A stretch of 64,000 nucleotides of DNA from Trebonia sp963759545 (lineage in GTDB: Bacteria > Actinomycetota > Actinomycetes > Streptosporangiales > Streptosporangiaceae), in NCBI GenBank assembly GCA_963759545.1, contig CAVXAB010000027.1, forward strand, positions 124,001 to 188,000. The letters are read 5' to 3'. The notes below the pieces were generated by a model. The model saw only the letters and a program-made list of their open reading frames with translations. It was not told the origin of the DNA and searched no databases. The position numbers and the translations under genes are program-made. Shown in pieces: positions 7,872 through 16,010 of this stretch; the stretch's first letter is position 1, and each line of letters starts with the position of its first letter.

Positions 7872-8694
7872 GCCGCGTCAGGTCGGTCACCTCGACCGGG
7901 GTCGCCGGGTCCGTTCCGCCGGTTTCCCTGGCGTGGCGGGTGAAGCGGGCGCGGACCAGCGGGTCATGGCCGGCCACCAGGTGCGTGCGCGGCTGGGTGG
8001 CCAGCTGGGCCAGCGTGTCGTAGGCGCGGTACATGCCGGGAAGGTCGGCGAGGACCGAGAAGGGGCGGTCCCGTTCGACCTCCTCGTAGAAGTGCAGGGC
8101 GTCGGAGGCGAGGACCACGGTGGCGCCGTCTTGGGTTGTCACCGAGGCGATGAGCTGGCCGGGCGTGTGGCCGCCGACCTCGGTGAGCTCGATGCCTGGC
8201 GCCACCGTGTGCTGGCCGGTGAAGAGCGTCAGCCGGCCCTCCGCGCGGGCCCGCCGCAGCAGCGCGATCTCCTCCGGCTCGCAGTGCGCGGCGAACTGCG
8301 CGCGGGCGGCGAGCGAGGAGGTCCAGAAGGCGTACTCCGCCTCGGTCATGACCAGCTGCGCGCGCGGGAACTGGCGGACGTTGCCGGTGTGGTCCCAGTG
8401 CGCGTGGGTGATCACGATGGCGGCGACGTCGTCCGGGTCGATGCCGAGTTCCGGCAGCGCCTGCGCGGGGGTCGCGTAGTGCGCGCGGCGCCGGCGGTCT
8501 CCTGCCTCGGGGGCGAACCCGGTGTCGACCAGGACGACGCCGCCGTCCCTGATCACCCAGAAGTAGTAGTCGATGTCCAGGTCGGCGTCCGGCTCGCCGT
8601 ACAGGTGGAAGTTGAGGTAGCTCTCCGCGCGCGTGGTGACGCGGTGGCCGTACTTGACCGCGAGCACCTGCCGCGCCGGGCTTGCCGCGCTCAT
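7861..8694 (-). CDS. MBL-fold hydrolase, N-acyl homoserine lactonase-like
   Basis: 277 residues. The zinc-binding HAHWDHTGN lies near residue 107, with further metal-site motifs GGHTPGQL and the Asp in ASDALHF, plus a terminal VAGHDPLV. The spacing and the YYFWVIRDGGVVLVDTGF opening fit the AttM/AiiA-like branch of metallo-beta-lactamase-fold proteins. Members hydrolyse lactones, including acyl-homoserine lactones, but many have other ester or lactone substrates, so the substrate is open. There is no signal peptide. It is translationally coupled to the upstream cupin gene (four-base ATGA overlap). Confidence 0.85.
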   Translation of the reverse strand: MSAASPARQVLAVKYGHRVTTRAESYLNFHLYGEPDADLDIDYYFWVIRDGGVVLVDTGFAPEAGDRRRRAHYATPAQALPELGIDPDDVAAIVITHAHWDHTGNVRQFPRAQLVMTEAEYAFWTSSLAARAQFAAHCEPEEIALLRRARAEGRLTLFTGQHTVAPGIELTEVGGHTPGQLIASVTTQDGATVVLASDALHFYEEVERDRPFSVLADLPGMYRAYDTLAQLATQPRTHLVAGHDPLVRARFTRHARETGGTDPATPVEVTDLTRPTR

Positions 8695-9095
8695 TCTCCC
8701 TCGAAGGCGTCCAGGTAGTGGTCCTGGTCCACCTCTTCTTCCCAGCTCGTCAGGCCAAGGGAGACGGCGGTGTGGCTGAGGAACGCTTCCGGCGCCGCGC
8801 CGTGCCAGTGGACCTCTCCCGGTGGCGCCCAGACCACGTCGCCCGCCCTGACCACGCGCTTGTCGCCGTCCTTGTTCTCGACCATGCCCTCGCCGCTGTT
8901 GATCAGCAGGGTCTGCCCTGACGCGTGCGAGTGCCAGTAGGTCCGCGCTCCCGGCTCGAAGATCACGCTGTACACGCGGATTTCGCCCTTCTCACCGTCG
9001 TCAAGCAGCGCGTCCTGCATCGCGTGCCCGGTGAAGGTGGGCTTGGGCCCGACATTGGATGGCACGCCGTCCTTACGGCCCCGCTCATACTCCAT
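8691..9095 (-). CDS. Cupin domain protein
   Basis: 134 residues from ATG 9095, preceded by GGAAGGACGGAG. The single cupin barrel shows both motifs: TYWHSHASGQTLLINSGEG and, further on, GDVVWAPPGEVHWHGAAP, with His residues placed for one metal ion. The FTGHAMQDALLDDG opening and WEEEV ending resemble the small cupins often encoded beside carboxymuconolactone decarboxylases or lactonases. It overlaps the following lactonase-like gene by four bases, so the two probably act on related small metabolites. The exact reaction is not determinable. Confidence 0.85.
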   Translation of the reverse strand: MEYERGRKDGVPSNVGPKPTFTGHAMQDALLDDGEKGEIRVYSVIFEPGARTYWHSHASGQTLLINSGEGMVENKDGDKRVVRAGDVVWAPPGEVHWHGAAPEAFLSHTAVSLGLTSWEEEVDQDHYLDAFEGE

Positions 9096-9402
9096 CGTGC
9101 TCCGTCCTTCCCTGCGTCTCCCGGCGCGCCGTCCGGCGAGCCCTGGCTTGGCATGGCCCGCCTGCCACGCCTGCAACGCTAGGCGCGGGTCGATGACTGC
9201 GCCATAGGGCATGACACCAAAGACGGCGGCCAAGATCAAGATCAAGGGGTCGAAGTCGAACCCGAGCCCCGGAACGACTTCGGGTTACTCCCCCGCCGCC
9301 CATGACCGCCGGCGCGCGGCCACGCGAGTCCCTGGCGATTCCTTTCGCGCTCGCGCCTGGTCTTCCCTCTTGTAGGCGAGACCACGGATGAGAGGAACAC
9401 CG
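9096..9402. other. Divergent intergenic region between cupin and DinB-like genes
   Basis: 307 bp without a supportable gene. It contains the short direct repeat AAGATCAAGATCAAGGGG near 9233-9248 and an imperfect palindrome AACCCGAG/CTTCGGGTT near 9257-9285. It must carry the promoters of the two flanking genes. Confidence 0.45.
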
Positions 9403-9960
9403 GTGACCGACTCCCCGCTGAACCAGGCACTGCAGAGCACGCTGGCCGTCCTGACAAAGGTCGGGCCCGATGACATGGAATCGCCCACGCCGTGCGCGTC
9501 CTGGGACGTCCGCGCGCTTGTCAACCATCTCGTCGGCACGCCACGCTGGTGGGCCGCCGTTGTCAGCGGGCAAGACCTGGCCGCCGACGCGGACTACGCG
9601 GCCGGTGACTTCGTGGCCGCGTACGAGGAGAGCGGCCGGCTGGCGGTCGCGGCGTTCGCGGCCGAGGGGGCACTGGACAAGACGGTCCAGCTGCCGTTCG
9701 GCGAGTTCTCCGGAGCCGTCTTGCGCGACCTGGCCGCGACGGAGCAGTTCATCCATGGCTGGGACGTGGCGCGCGCCACTGGGTATTCCGCCGACCTGGA
9801 TCCCGGGTTGGCGGCCTGGCTGCTCGGCCGGGCCAGGCTCGTGATCACCGACGCGTACCGCGGCCCAGACGGCCAGGCCCTGTTCGGGCCCGTGGCTGAG
9901 GCCCCCGCCGGAGCAGGGCCAGCCGACCAGCTTGCCGCCTTCCTCGGCAGGCGGGTCTGA
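9403..9960 (+). CDS. TIGR03086-type DinB-like metal-binding protein
   Basis: 185 residues from GTG 9403, preferred over ATG 9388 because GAGAGGA sits seven bases before it, the same start context as the L,D-transpeptidase gene. The fold is the mycothiol-dependent maleylpyruvate isomerase/DinB four-helix bundle: PTPCASWDVRALVNHLVG gives the first His, and ATEQFIHGWDVARATG the second region. Actinobacterial members are usually annotated as TIGR03086 family and may use mycothiol, but the reaction is unknown for most. It stands alone and converges on the MarR gene. Confidence 0.82.
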   Translation: MTDSPLNQALQSTLAVLTKVGPDDMESPTPCASWDVRALVNHLVGTPRWWAAVVSGQDLAADADYAAGDFVAAYEESGRLAVAAFAAEGALDKTVQLPFGEFSGAVLRDLAATEQFIHGWDVARATGYSADLDPGLAAWLLGRARLVITDAYRGPDGQALFGPVAEAPAGAGPADQLAAFLGRRV

Positions 9961-10373
9961 CCGGTGCCCGATAGTGCGGAATTGGTCCTGGTCCATGCCG
10001 TTGACTTAGGTGCCCCCGGGTTCGCGCCGGGCCCGTACGCCCGTTTTGTCCGGGTTGTCCCGGCGGCGGCGCGGCCTGGACCTTGATCATGTGGATTCCG
10101 CATCTCATTTGCTGCGGAACCCACATGATCAAGCGAAATCGCCGCGATCACACCGCGCCCAGCGCGCGGGCACCGCGTCCCAGCCCGCGCACGACCCTCA
10201 CGCACACCATCCACCACTTAAGCCACGGCATTGGGTCACCGAGTACGCGCAGGCGCAGGGCGCGCAGGCGCAGGGCGCGCAGGCGGGCGGGCATCATGAC
10301 GATGCGCGCCGGTCCGTTAGCGGCGTCTTGCACTCCGGCGCGAAACCCGGTGACTTGCCGGCGCGCGCTGGCT
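9961..10373. other. Convergent intergenic region with a long hairpin and short tandem repeats
   Basis: 413 bp between two convergent genes, with no supportable gene. CTTGATCATGTGG-A-TTCCGCA (10082-10102) pairs with 10113-10133 over 21 positions with one G/U-type mismatch and a ten-base loop; the short reading frames crossing it are by-products of this palindrome. At about 10248-10285, GCGCAGGCGCAGG is repeated two and a half times. The hairpin could end transcription from both sides, though no T-run is present. Confidence 0.6.
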
Positions 10374-10840
10374 TCAGGTGGCCGGGCCGGCGGCGGGCTC
10401 GCCGGTGGGGGCGGGCGGTCCGCCGAGCTGCTCGGCGGCCGCCTGGTGGATCGTGGCGAGCATGGTCAGCAGGCGCCGGCGTTCCGCCTCGGTGAGGCCT
10501 GCGGTGACCTTGTCCTCAAGCGACTGCCTGGCCGCGAGGACCGGCTCCTTGAGTGCCCGTCCCGCCTCGGTGAGCCACAGGCGGACCAGGCGGTTGTCCC
10601 GTTCGTCGCGGCGGCGGGTGAGCAGCCCGGCGGCGGTCATCCTGGTGGCCATCTTCACGATCGTGGGCGTGGTGACGTGCAGCGCGGCGGCGACCTCGCC
10701 TGGCGTGCTCCCGTCGTGCGCCCACAGCACCGCGAGCACGAGGTCCTGCCCGTAGTGGAGTCCGTGACGCCGCATCTCCGCCTCGGTCAGCGCGCGCAGC
10801 GCCTTGGAGGTCGCCCGTGCAGGTCAAGGAACTCGGGCAA
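10374..10840 (-). CDS. MarR family transcriptional regulator (N-terminus shifted)
   Basis: The intact frame from ATG 10775 gives 133 residues with the winged helix: GSTPGEVAAALHVTTPTIVKMATRMTAAGLLTRRRDERDNR, where the DERDNR wing is diagnostic for MarR. The first helix needed for dimerisation is missing from that start. A better start is TTG 10840, five bases after GGAGG, reading PEFLDLHGRP; a one-base change near 10810-10815 (CCTCC for CCTCCC) then joins it to SKALRALTEAEMRRHGLHYG. MarR proteins repress divergent genes until a small phenolic or oxidant ligand binds. The divergent NmrA-like gene is the likely target. Confidence 0.75.
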
Positions 10841-10910
10841 GGCAACCTCCGGTGATCACAGGAACCAGGCGGTGCGTCTGGCCTGCGGCAGATCGGTTGA
10901 CGGCTAATCA

Positions 10911-10950
10911 TTTGCCGGCTAACGTTTTCTGGTAATCGCTAGACGGCAAA
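10911..10950. promoter_or_regulatory. Candidate MarR operator
   Basis: TTTGCCGGCTAACG (10911-10924) and CGCTAGACGGCAAA (10937-10950) form an imperfect inverted repeat with 12 of 14 positions matching, in the 127-bp region between the divergent marR and NmrA-like genes. The position and symmetry suit a MarR dimer site; binding is inferred. Confidence 0.55.
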
Positions 10951-10967
10951 CGACTTCAGGAGTCCCC

Positions 10968-11825
10968 ATGCTACTGGTCACCGGTGCGACCGGGAACGTC
11001 GGACGCGAGCTGGCCCGCGAACTCGACGCCGCGGGCGCACCGTTCCGTGTCCTGGTGCGCGATCCCGCCAGGGCCGCGGGCTGCCCGCGGAGCGGAGCGC
11101 GTCCGCGGCGACCTCGACCACCCCGCCACGCTGGTGCGCGTTCGCGGGCGTCGACGGGCTGTTCCTGCTCACCCCCGGCATCGGCACCGATCACGTGCGC
11201 CATGCCGTCGCCGCGGCCAGGCCGCGGGCGTGCGTCACATCGTCCACCTGTCCTCGTCCAACGTGCTCGGCGAGCCTATGCCCGCCATGGGCCGCTGGCA
11301 CCACGAACGCGAGCAGGTCATCCGCGCCTCCCGCATACCCGCGACGTTCCTGCGGCCAGGCGGCTTCATGACCAACGCCTTCGACTGGCTGCCCACCATC
11401 CGCGAGGACGGGTACGTCTCAACCCGGCGGGCCTCGGGCGGTACGCGCCGATCGACACGGCCGACATCGCCGCCGTCGCCGCCGTCGCCCTGACCGGGGA
11501 CGGCCACCAGGGCAGGGAGTACGTCCTCACCGGAGACGAGACGTTCACCGTCGCCGAGCAGGTCGCCATCCTTTCCGCGGCGACCGGCCTCGATCTCGAG
11601 GTGCGCGAGCCGGCCACCGCCGACGAGGCCGTCCGCGCCCGGTTTCCCAACGGGGCGCCGCAGGCGCTCGCCGACGCCATCCTCGAGGGATTCGCCCCGC
11701 TGCGCGCCGGCACCGCCGGCTTCCGCACCGACACCGTCCGGAGGCTGCTCGGCCGCGCGCCCCGCACCTTCGCCGACTGGTGCGCACGCAACGCCGGCGT
11801 CTTCCGCCAGGCTGCCGCCGCCTGA
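10968..11825 (+). pseudogene. NmrA-like NAD(P)-binding oxidoreductase, frame broken four times
   Basis: ATG 10968 follows CAGGAG. The N-terminal frame gives MLLVTGATGNVGRELARELD, the GxxGxxG Rossmann start of NmrA/SDR-like proteins. The expected continuation RVRGDLDHPATL, then GVDGLFLLTPGIGTDHVRHA, then GVRHIVHLSSSNVLG to FMTNAFDWLPTI, and finally NPAGLGRYAPIDTADIAAVA to the stop, needs shifts near 11090, 11136, 11215 and 11420. Total length (285 codons) and domain order are normal. Two of the breaks look like GGGG read as GGG. Family members bind NAD(P)H as redox sensors or reduce quinones, which fits control by the divergent MarR. Confidence 0.75.
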
Positions 11826-12005
11826 GCCCGCAGGTGCGCCGCGTAACCGGGCGCCCAGCGAATGCGTCGTTATCTTCCTGGGCCCGCCGTTTGGGGTCGG
11901 ATCTCCGCGGTGACGTCGGCGCGGGGCTGAGTGTTAGAGTGGAGGTAGCTGCTCGTTGCGGCTTGTGCGCTGGTCCTGGTAGGCCGGCAGTCTTGAGGTC
12001 AGGCT

Positions 12006-12392
12006 ATGCGCCTGAATTTGGAAAGCGGTCACGTTGGATCGTCAGCAGCGCTGCTGGTTGTGACAGGGGTCATCGACTGGAGCACGATCGCGCAGTTCCG
12101 GGCCGGGCTGTCCCGGCTGGTGTCCGGCCCGCGACCGGACGTCCTGGTGGACTTCACCGGGCTGCTGTCCTGGTCGCCGGAGGCGCAGCAGCTGCTGGCC
12201 GCCGCTACGGGGGAAGCGCGCCTGCACGGTGGCCGGCTGGTGATGTCCGGGTTGGCGCCGATCCCCGCGTGGCAGGCGGGAGACTGCGACCTGCCGGGCC
12301 TTGAGCGCGTGCTTGAGCCTCCGCCCCCAGAGGCGGATGGGCACCCAGCGCCGCCGCCATCGCCCGCGCCGGGGCCGGGGCCGGGGGGGTGA
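12006..12392 (+). CDS. STAS domain protein (anti-sigma factor antagonist-like)
   Basis: 128 residues. It has the STAS pattern: ALLVVTGVIDWSTIAQFR, then DVLVDFTGLLSWSPEAQQLLAAATGEA, then GGRLVMSGL. In SpoIIAA-type proteins the Ser/Thr after the second strand is phosphorylated by an anti-sigma kinase; here Ser in LLSWSPE is the candidate. The last 35 residues are a Pro/Gly-rich tail (PPPSPAPGPGPGG), probably disordered. No anti-sigma kinase or sigma factor is adjacent. It could equally be a nitrate/sulfate-type STAS fragment. It converges on the methyltransferase gene. Confidence 0.7.
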   Translation: MRLNLESGHVGSSAALLVVTGVIDWSTIAQFRAGLSRLVSGPRPDVLVDFTGLLSWSPEAQQLLAAATGEARLHGGRLVMSGLAPIPAWQAGDCDLPGLERVLEPPPPEADGHPAPPPSPAPGPGPGG

Positions 12393-12406
12393 CCGCGCGG
12401 CCGCCG

Positions 12407-13039
12407 TCAGGCGAGCGAGTAGATCGTGACCGTCTTCACCGGGGTGTCTTCCAGGACCTGGAGGACGGGGATCTCGTAGGTCATCACGGGGGCGAGTTCC
12501 GCCGTCGGGACGAAGGCGCGGGCCGGATCCGCGGCGAGTACCGCGGCGCCTGCGCGCCGCGCGGCCTTGAGGAACGCTAGGGCCATGGCGGCCAGGTCGC
12601 GCTGGTAGAAGACGTCCGCGGCGAGGATGACCTCCGCGTCGCCGTGATCCGCCGCGGCCAGGTCGAGGCGGCGCGCGCTGACCTGGGGCGCGGCGTTGGC
12701 GGCGGCGTTGAGCGCGATCGCGGCGAGGGCGTGCTCGTCGATGTCGGTGGCAAGCACGGTGCGGGCGCCGGCCTTCGCGGCGGCGATCGCCACCAGCCCG
12801 GAGCCGGAGGCGACGTCGAGGACGCGGCGGCCGGCGACCGTATCCGGATGGTCGAGGACGTAGCGGGCAAGGCCCTGGCCGCCCGCCCAGGGAAACGCCC
12901 AGAACGGTGGCGCGTCGCGCTCGGTGCGGTCCCACAGGCCGAACGGCTCGGCGGCGGTGCGCAGGGTGACTTCCGGTACGAAGGGCACCGCCGCCGCCGC
13001 GGTGGCGGACCGGACAAGGGCCTGCGTCTCTGGCGTCAT
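12407..13039 (-). CDS. Class I SAM methyltransferase (ETFB-lysine/METTL-like)
   Basis: 210 residues from ATG 13039. The open frame runs on upstream through the repeat element, but that part mirrors the repeat and is not coding. Motif I is VLDVASGSGLVAIAAAKAGA, motif II ATDIDEHAL, and the post-I motif ILAADVFYQRDLA resembles the DVxY of METTL20/METTL21-like protein lysine methyltransferases. FPWAGGQGLARYVLDHP before motif I is also typical of that group. Substrate unknown. Repeat element copy 2 begins within ten bases upstream of its start, so it could form the mRNA leader. Confidence 0.8.
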   Translation of the reverse strand: MTPETQALVRSATAAAAVPFVPEVTLRTAAEPFGLWDRTERDAPPFWAFPWAGGQGLARYVLDHPDTVAGRRVLDVASGSGLVAIAAAKAGARTVLATDIDEHALAAIALNAAANAAPQVSARRLDLAAADHGDAEVILAADVFYQRDLAAMALAFLKAARRAGAAVLAADPARAFVPTAELAPVMTYEIPVLQVLEDTPVKTVTIYSLA

Positions 13040-13044
13040 CGACC

Positions 13045-13225
13045 GAATATATTGCGGGGGGGCGACCCCCCTGCACCCCCCGGCATGGAAGGGCTTCGCC
13101 CCTCCATAGCCTCCCCACGGGAGGACGCCGCAAAAACCGATGGCCGCTTCGCCCGCCCGCGCTGTGGTTGCGGTTGAGGCCTGGTGGTTGCTGTAGGAAG
13201 GCGTTACAGAACCCGCAACGCCTAT
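13045..13225 (-). repeat. Multi-hairpin intergenic element, copy 2 (upstream of methyltransferase)
   Basis: Reverse complement of the element at 4843-5025. On the - strand the order is the same: GGCGTT/AACGCC hairpin, CAGCAACC, AACCACAGCGCGGG, CCTCCCGTGGGGAGG, GGAGGGGC-GAA-GCCCTTCC and GGGGGG-TCGC-CCCCCC. The first hairpin has one arm changed compared with copy 1 but still pairs. The element runs toward the methyltransferase start codon and away from the divergent histidine kinase gene, the same orientation relative to its downstream gene as copy 1 has to rbpA. Confidence 0.7.
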
Positions 13226-13266
13226 GCCTAGCCGGAGAGGCGCGGCTGCCACGGTACAACAGCGGT

Positions 13267-14501
13267 ATGCCAGCCGCGTCAAGGCTGATCGTCCCGGCCT
13301 GGGTTCAGGATGCCGCGATAGCGGTGGGGGTGGCGCTGCTCGGCTTGGGCAGCGGGCTTGGTACGGGCCGCAACGGCCATCTGCCCGCGGCCGCGACGGC
13401 GCTGCTGACCGCGATGGGACTGGTCCTGCTCCCCCGGCGTCGCTTCCCCGGCGCGGTGGTGGCGCTGGAAGCAGCCCTGGTCGCGACGCTGGCCGTGATG
13501 CACACGTCGCTGGAGGCCGCGTTCATCGCCGTCCTGGTCGCGAGCTACAGCGCGGCGGTCTACGGCAGCAGGCTGCTGGCCCGGGTGCTGCTCGTCGCCG
13601 CCGTCGCCGCCGTGGTGGGCCTTGGCATCCCGGCTGGGCTCGGCGCCGACCAGTGGCTGCGCGCTCACTACCCGGTCCCGACGATCCTGGCCGCCGCGGG
13701 CGCGTGGCTGGTCGGGCTGATGGTAAGGAAGCAGCTTCAAGCGCGGACGGAGCACATCACGCTGCTGGCCGAGCGCGCCGAGCTGCTCGCCGCCAGGCAG
13801 GCAGAAAGCGAGCGCCGCGCGACGCTGGCCGAGCGGCTGCGGATCGCCAGGGAGATGCACGACATCGTGGCTCATCACGTCAGCGTGGTCGTCATCCAGG
13901 CGCAGGGCGCCCAGCGCGTCGCCGACTCCGACCCGGCCGGGCGAAGACTGCCATGGCGGACGTGGAACGCACCGGCCGGACAGCGCTGGAAGAGATGCGC
14001 CGCCTGCTTGGCCTGCTCCGCTCCGGCGAACCCGCCGACGGGAAGCGGGGACCGAGGACCAGCTGGCGGGAACCGCGCAGCTGCCCGATGGCGCCTACCG
14101 GCCGCCCCAGGGCCTGGCCGACATTGACATCCTGGCGGAACGGCTGCAGCGCGCCGGCCTCGGAATCACGGTCGTGCAGCCGGGGCGAGCCGCGGGACAT
14201 GCCGGACGACGTAGGGCTGACCGTCTACCGGATCGTGCAGGAGTCGCTCACCAACGTGCTGAAGCACGCCGGGCCGGCCACGGTAACCGTTGAACTTGAG
14301 TTCGCTGGCCAGCTCTGGCGTCACGGTCACCGATGACGGCCGGGGGGCGAGCGCCGCGCTGTCCGCGGTGCCTGGCGCGGGGCGCGGCACGGCCGGGATG
14401 CGCGAGCGTGTCGCGGCGGTGGGCGGCAAGCTCGCCACCGGCCCGCGGCCCGGCGGCGGCTACCGGGTACACGCCGCCATACCGCTGGAGGGTCGTCATG
14501 A
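13267..14501 (+). pseudogene. Sensor histidine kinase (HisKA_3 type), frame broken at least four times
   Basis: ATG 13267 opens about five hydrophobic segments (residues 10-165), a coiled helix, and the dimerisation motif EMHDIVAHHVSVVVIQ with the phospho-acceptor H198. This is the NarL-partner class of kinases. Continuation through KTAMADVERTGRTALEEM and RRLLGLLRSGEP, then QLPDGAYRPPQGLADID, then DVGLTVYRIVQESLTNVLKHA (the N box) and VTDDGRGASAAL with GMRERVAAVGG needs shifts near 13940, 14045, 14180 and 14310. The first fits GGGG read as GGG. Its stop should overlap the response regulator ATG; the exact end is uncertain. Confidence 0.75.
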
Positions 14502-15145
14502 TCGAGGTCCTGCTGGCGGACGACCAGCCGCTGGTGCGCACCGGATTCCGGATGATCCTGGACGCCGAGCCGGACATCGCGGTGGTCGGCGAGGCCGGCG
14601 ACGGCGCCGACGCGGTGCGGCAGTGCCGCAAGCTCGCCCCTGACCTGGTGGTGATGGACATCCGGATGCCGGTGCAGGACGGCATAGCGGCGACGGCCCA
14701 GATCACCGCGGGCGGGCTGGCCCGTGTCCTCGTGCTCACCACGTTCCAGCTGGACGAGTACGTGATGGCGGCGCTGCGGGCCGGCGCCAGCGGGTTCCTG
14801 CTCAAGGACGTCGACGCGGCCAAGTTGGCCGAGGCGATCCGGGTCATCGCCGGCGGGCACGCGATCGTGGACCCCGCGGTGACCCGCCGCCTGCTCGACC
14901 GTTTCGCCCGGCTTCCCGCCGCCCGCGAACCGTCCGCGGCCTCGCCGGCGCTCCGCGGCCTCACCGAACGCGAGACCGAGGTGCTGACGCTGGTGGCGCG
15001 CGGCCTGTCCAACGCGGAGATCGCGGCCGAACTGAGGATCACCGAGACCACGGTGAAGACCCACGTCCACCATCTGCTGACCAAGCTCGATGCCCGTGAC
15101 CGGGTCCAGCTCGTGATCTTCGCCTACGACGCGGGACTTGCCTGA
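14498..15145 (+). CDS. NarL/LuxR family response regulator
   Basis: 215 residues. The receiver domain has acidic D11/D12 region LLADDQP, phospho-acceptor D54 in VVMDIRMP, and the conserved Thr and Lys (VLTTFQ, FLLKD). The output domain has LTERETEVLTLVARGLSNAEIAAEL followed by ETTVKTHVHHLLTKL, a LuxR helix-turn-helix. It lies directly after the histidine kinase and 118 bp before an ABC transporter, so the pair probably controls that transporter. The frame is intact, in contrast to its partner kinase. Confidence 0.93.
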   Translation: MIEVLLADDQPLVRTGFRMILDAEPDIAVVGEAGDGADAVRQCRKLAPDLVVMDIRMPVQDGIAATAQITAGGLARVLVLTTFQLDEYVMAALRAGASGFLLKDVDAAKLAEAIRVIAGGHAIVDPAVTRRLLDRFARLPAAREPSAASPALRGLTERETEVLTLVARGLSNAEIAAELRITETTVKTHVHHLLTKLDARDRVQLVIFAYDAGLA

Positions 15146-15263
15146 TCTCCCGCCCCGCAGAGCGGTCTCCATCCTGAGATCGAGGCTCCAGTCCGCAGAT
15201 CGAGGACGGAACCAGCACCGCGGGCCGATGCCGGGCGGAAAGCGGGAACGTACGTTCGGCCTC

Positions 15264-16004
15264 ATGATAGCTACGGCCATTACGGCAGCCGCGCGAGCGC
15301 GGGAAGTAACGAAGGTCTACGGGCACGGCCAGGCGGCGGTAACCGCGCTTGACCGGGTCAGCTTGGACATCCCCGCCGGTTCCTTCACCGCCGTGATGGG
15401 GCCGTCAGGTTCTGGAAAGTCCACGTTGATGCACTGCATGGCCGGCCTGGACCCGGTGACCAGCGGGCGGCTGTGGATCGGCGAGACCGAGATCGGCGGG
15501 ATGCGCGAGCGGCAGCTCACCCGGCTGCGCCGGGACCGGATCGGGTTCGTGTTCCAGGCCTACAACCTGCTGCCGGTGCTGAGCGCGGCGGCGAACATCA
15601 CGCTGCCGCTCGACATCGCCGGACGGCGGGCCGACCCGGAGTGGCTGGCCACGATCATCGCGGCGGTGGGCCTGACCGACCGGCTGCGGCACCGGCCCAG
15701 TGAGCTGTCCGGCGGTCAGCAGCAGCGGGTCGCGATGGCCCGCGCGCTGGCCACCCGCCCGGACATCGTCTTCGCGGACGAGCCCACCGGGAACCTGGAC
15801 TCCAAGGCGAGCGCCGAAGTGCTGAGCCTGCTCCGCGGGTCGGTCAGGGAATTCGGCCAGACCGTCGTGCTGGTGACGCACGACCCGGTCGCGGCCAGCT
15901 ACGCCGAGCGCGTGGTGTTCCTGGCCGATGGCCGCATCGCCGGCGGGCTTGACCGGCCGTCGCCGGAATCCGTGCTCGACGCGATGAAGAACCTCGGGGA
16001 GTGA
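15264..16004 (+). CDS. ABC transporter ATPase, MacB/LolD type
   Basis: 246 residues from ATG 15264. Walker A is GPSGSGKST, the signature ELSGGQQQRVAMARAL, and Walker B DIVFADEPTGNLDSKAS; the NLDS extension is typical of the MacB/LolD/FtsE class that powers FtsX-like permeases. These systems move cell-envelope substrates or peptides, often conferring resistance, by mechanotransmission rather than translocation. The permease follows six bases after the stop. The regulator pair upstream suggests induction by an envelope or antibiotic signal. Confidence 0.93.
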   Translation: MIATAITAAARAREVTKVYGHGQAAVTALDRVSLDIPAGSFTAVMGPSGSGKSTLMHCMAGLDPVTSGRLWIGETEIGGMRERQLTRLRRDRIGFVFQAYNLLPVLSAAANITLPLDIAGRRADPEWLATIIAAVGLTDRLRHRPSELSGGQQQRVAMARALATRPDIVFADEPTGNLDSKASAEVLSLLRGSVREFGQTVVLVTHDPVAASYAERVVFLADGRIAGGLDRPSPESVLDAMKNLGE

Positions 16005-16010
16005 GGCGCC

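Noticed and set aside
10245..10290. Possible CRISPR or VNTR from GCGCAGGCGCAGG repeats
   Set aside because: Units are directly adjacent with no spacers and only two and a half copies; it is a minor tandem repeat.
12407..13282. Methyltransferase frame extended upstream to 13282
   Set aside because: The added part is a translation of the intergenic repeat (a similar peptide, with PWGGYGGAKPF, appears from the unrelated copy at 4821-5027), so the start at 13039 is used.
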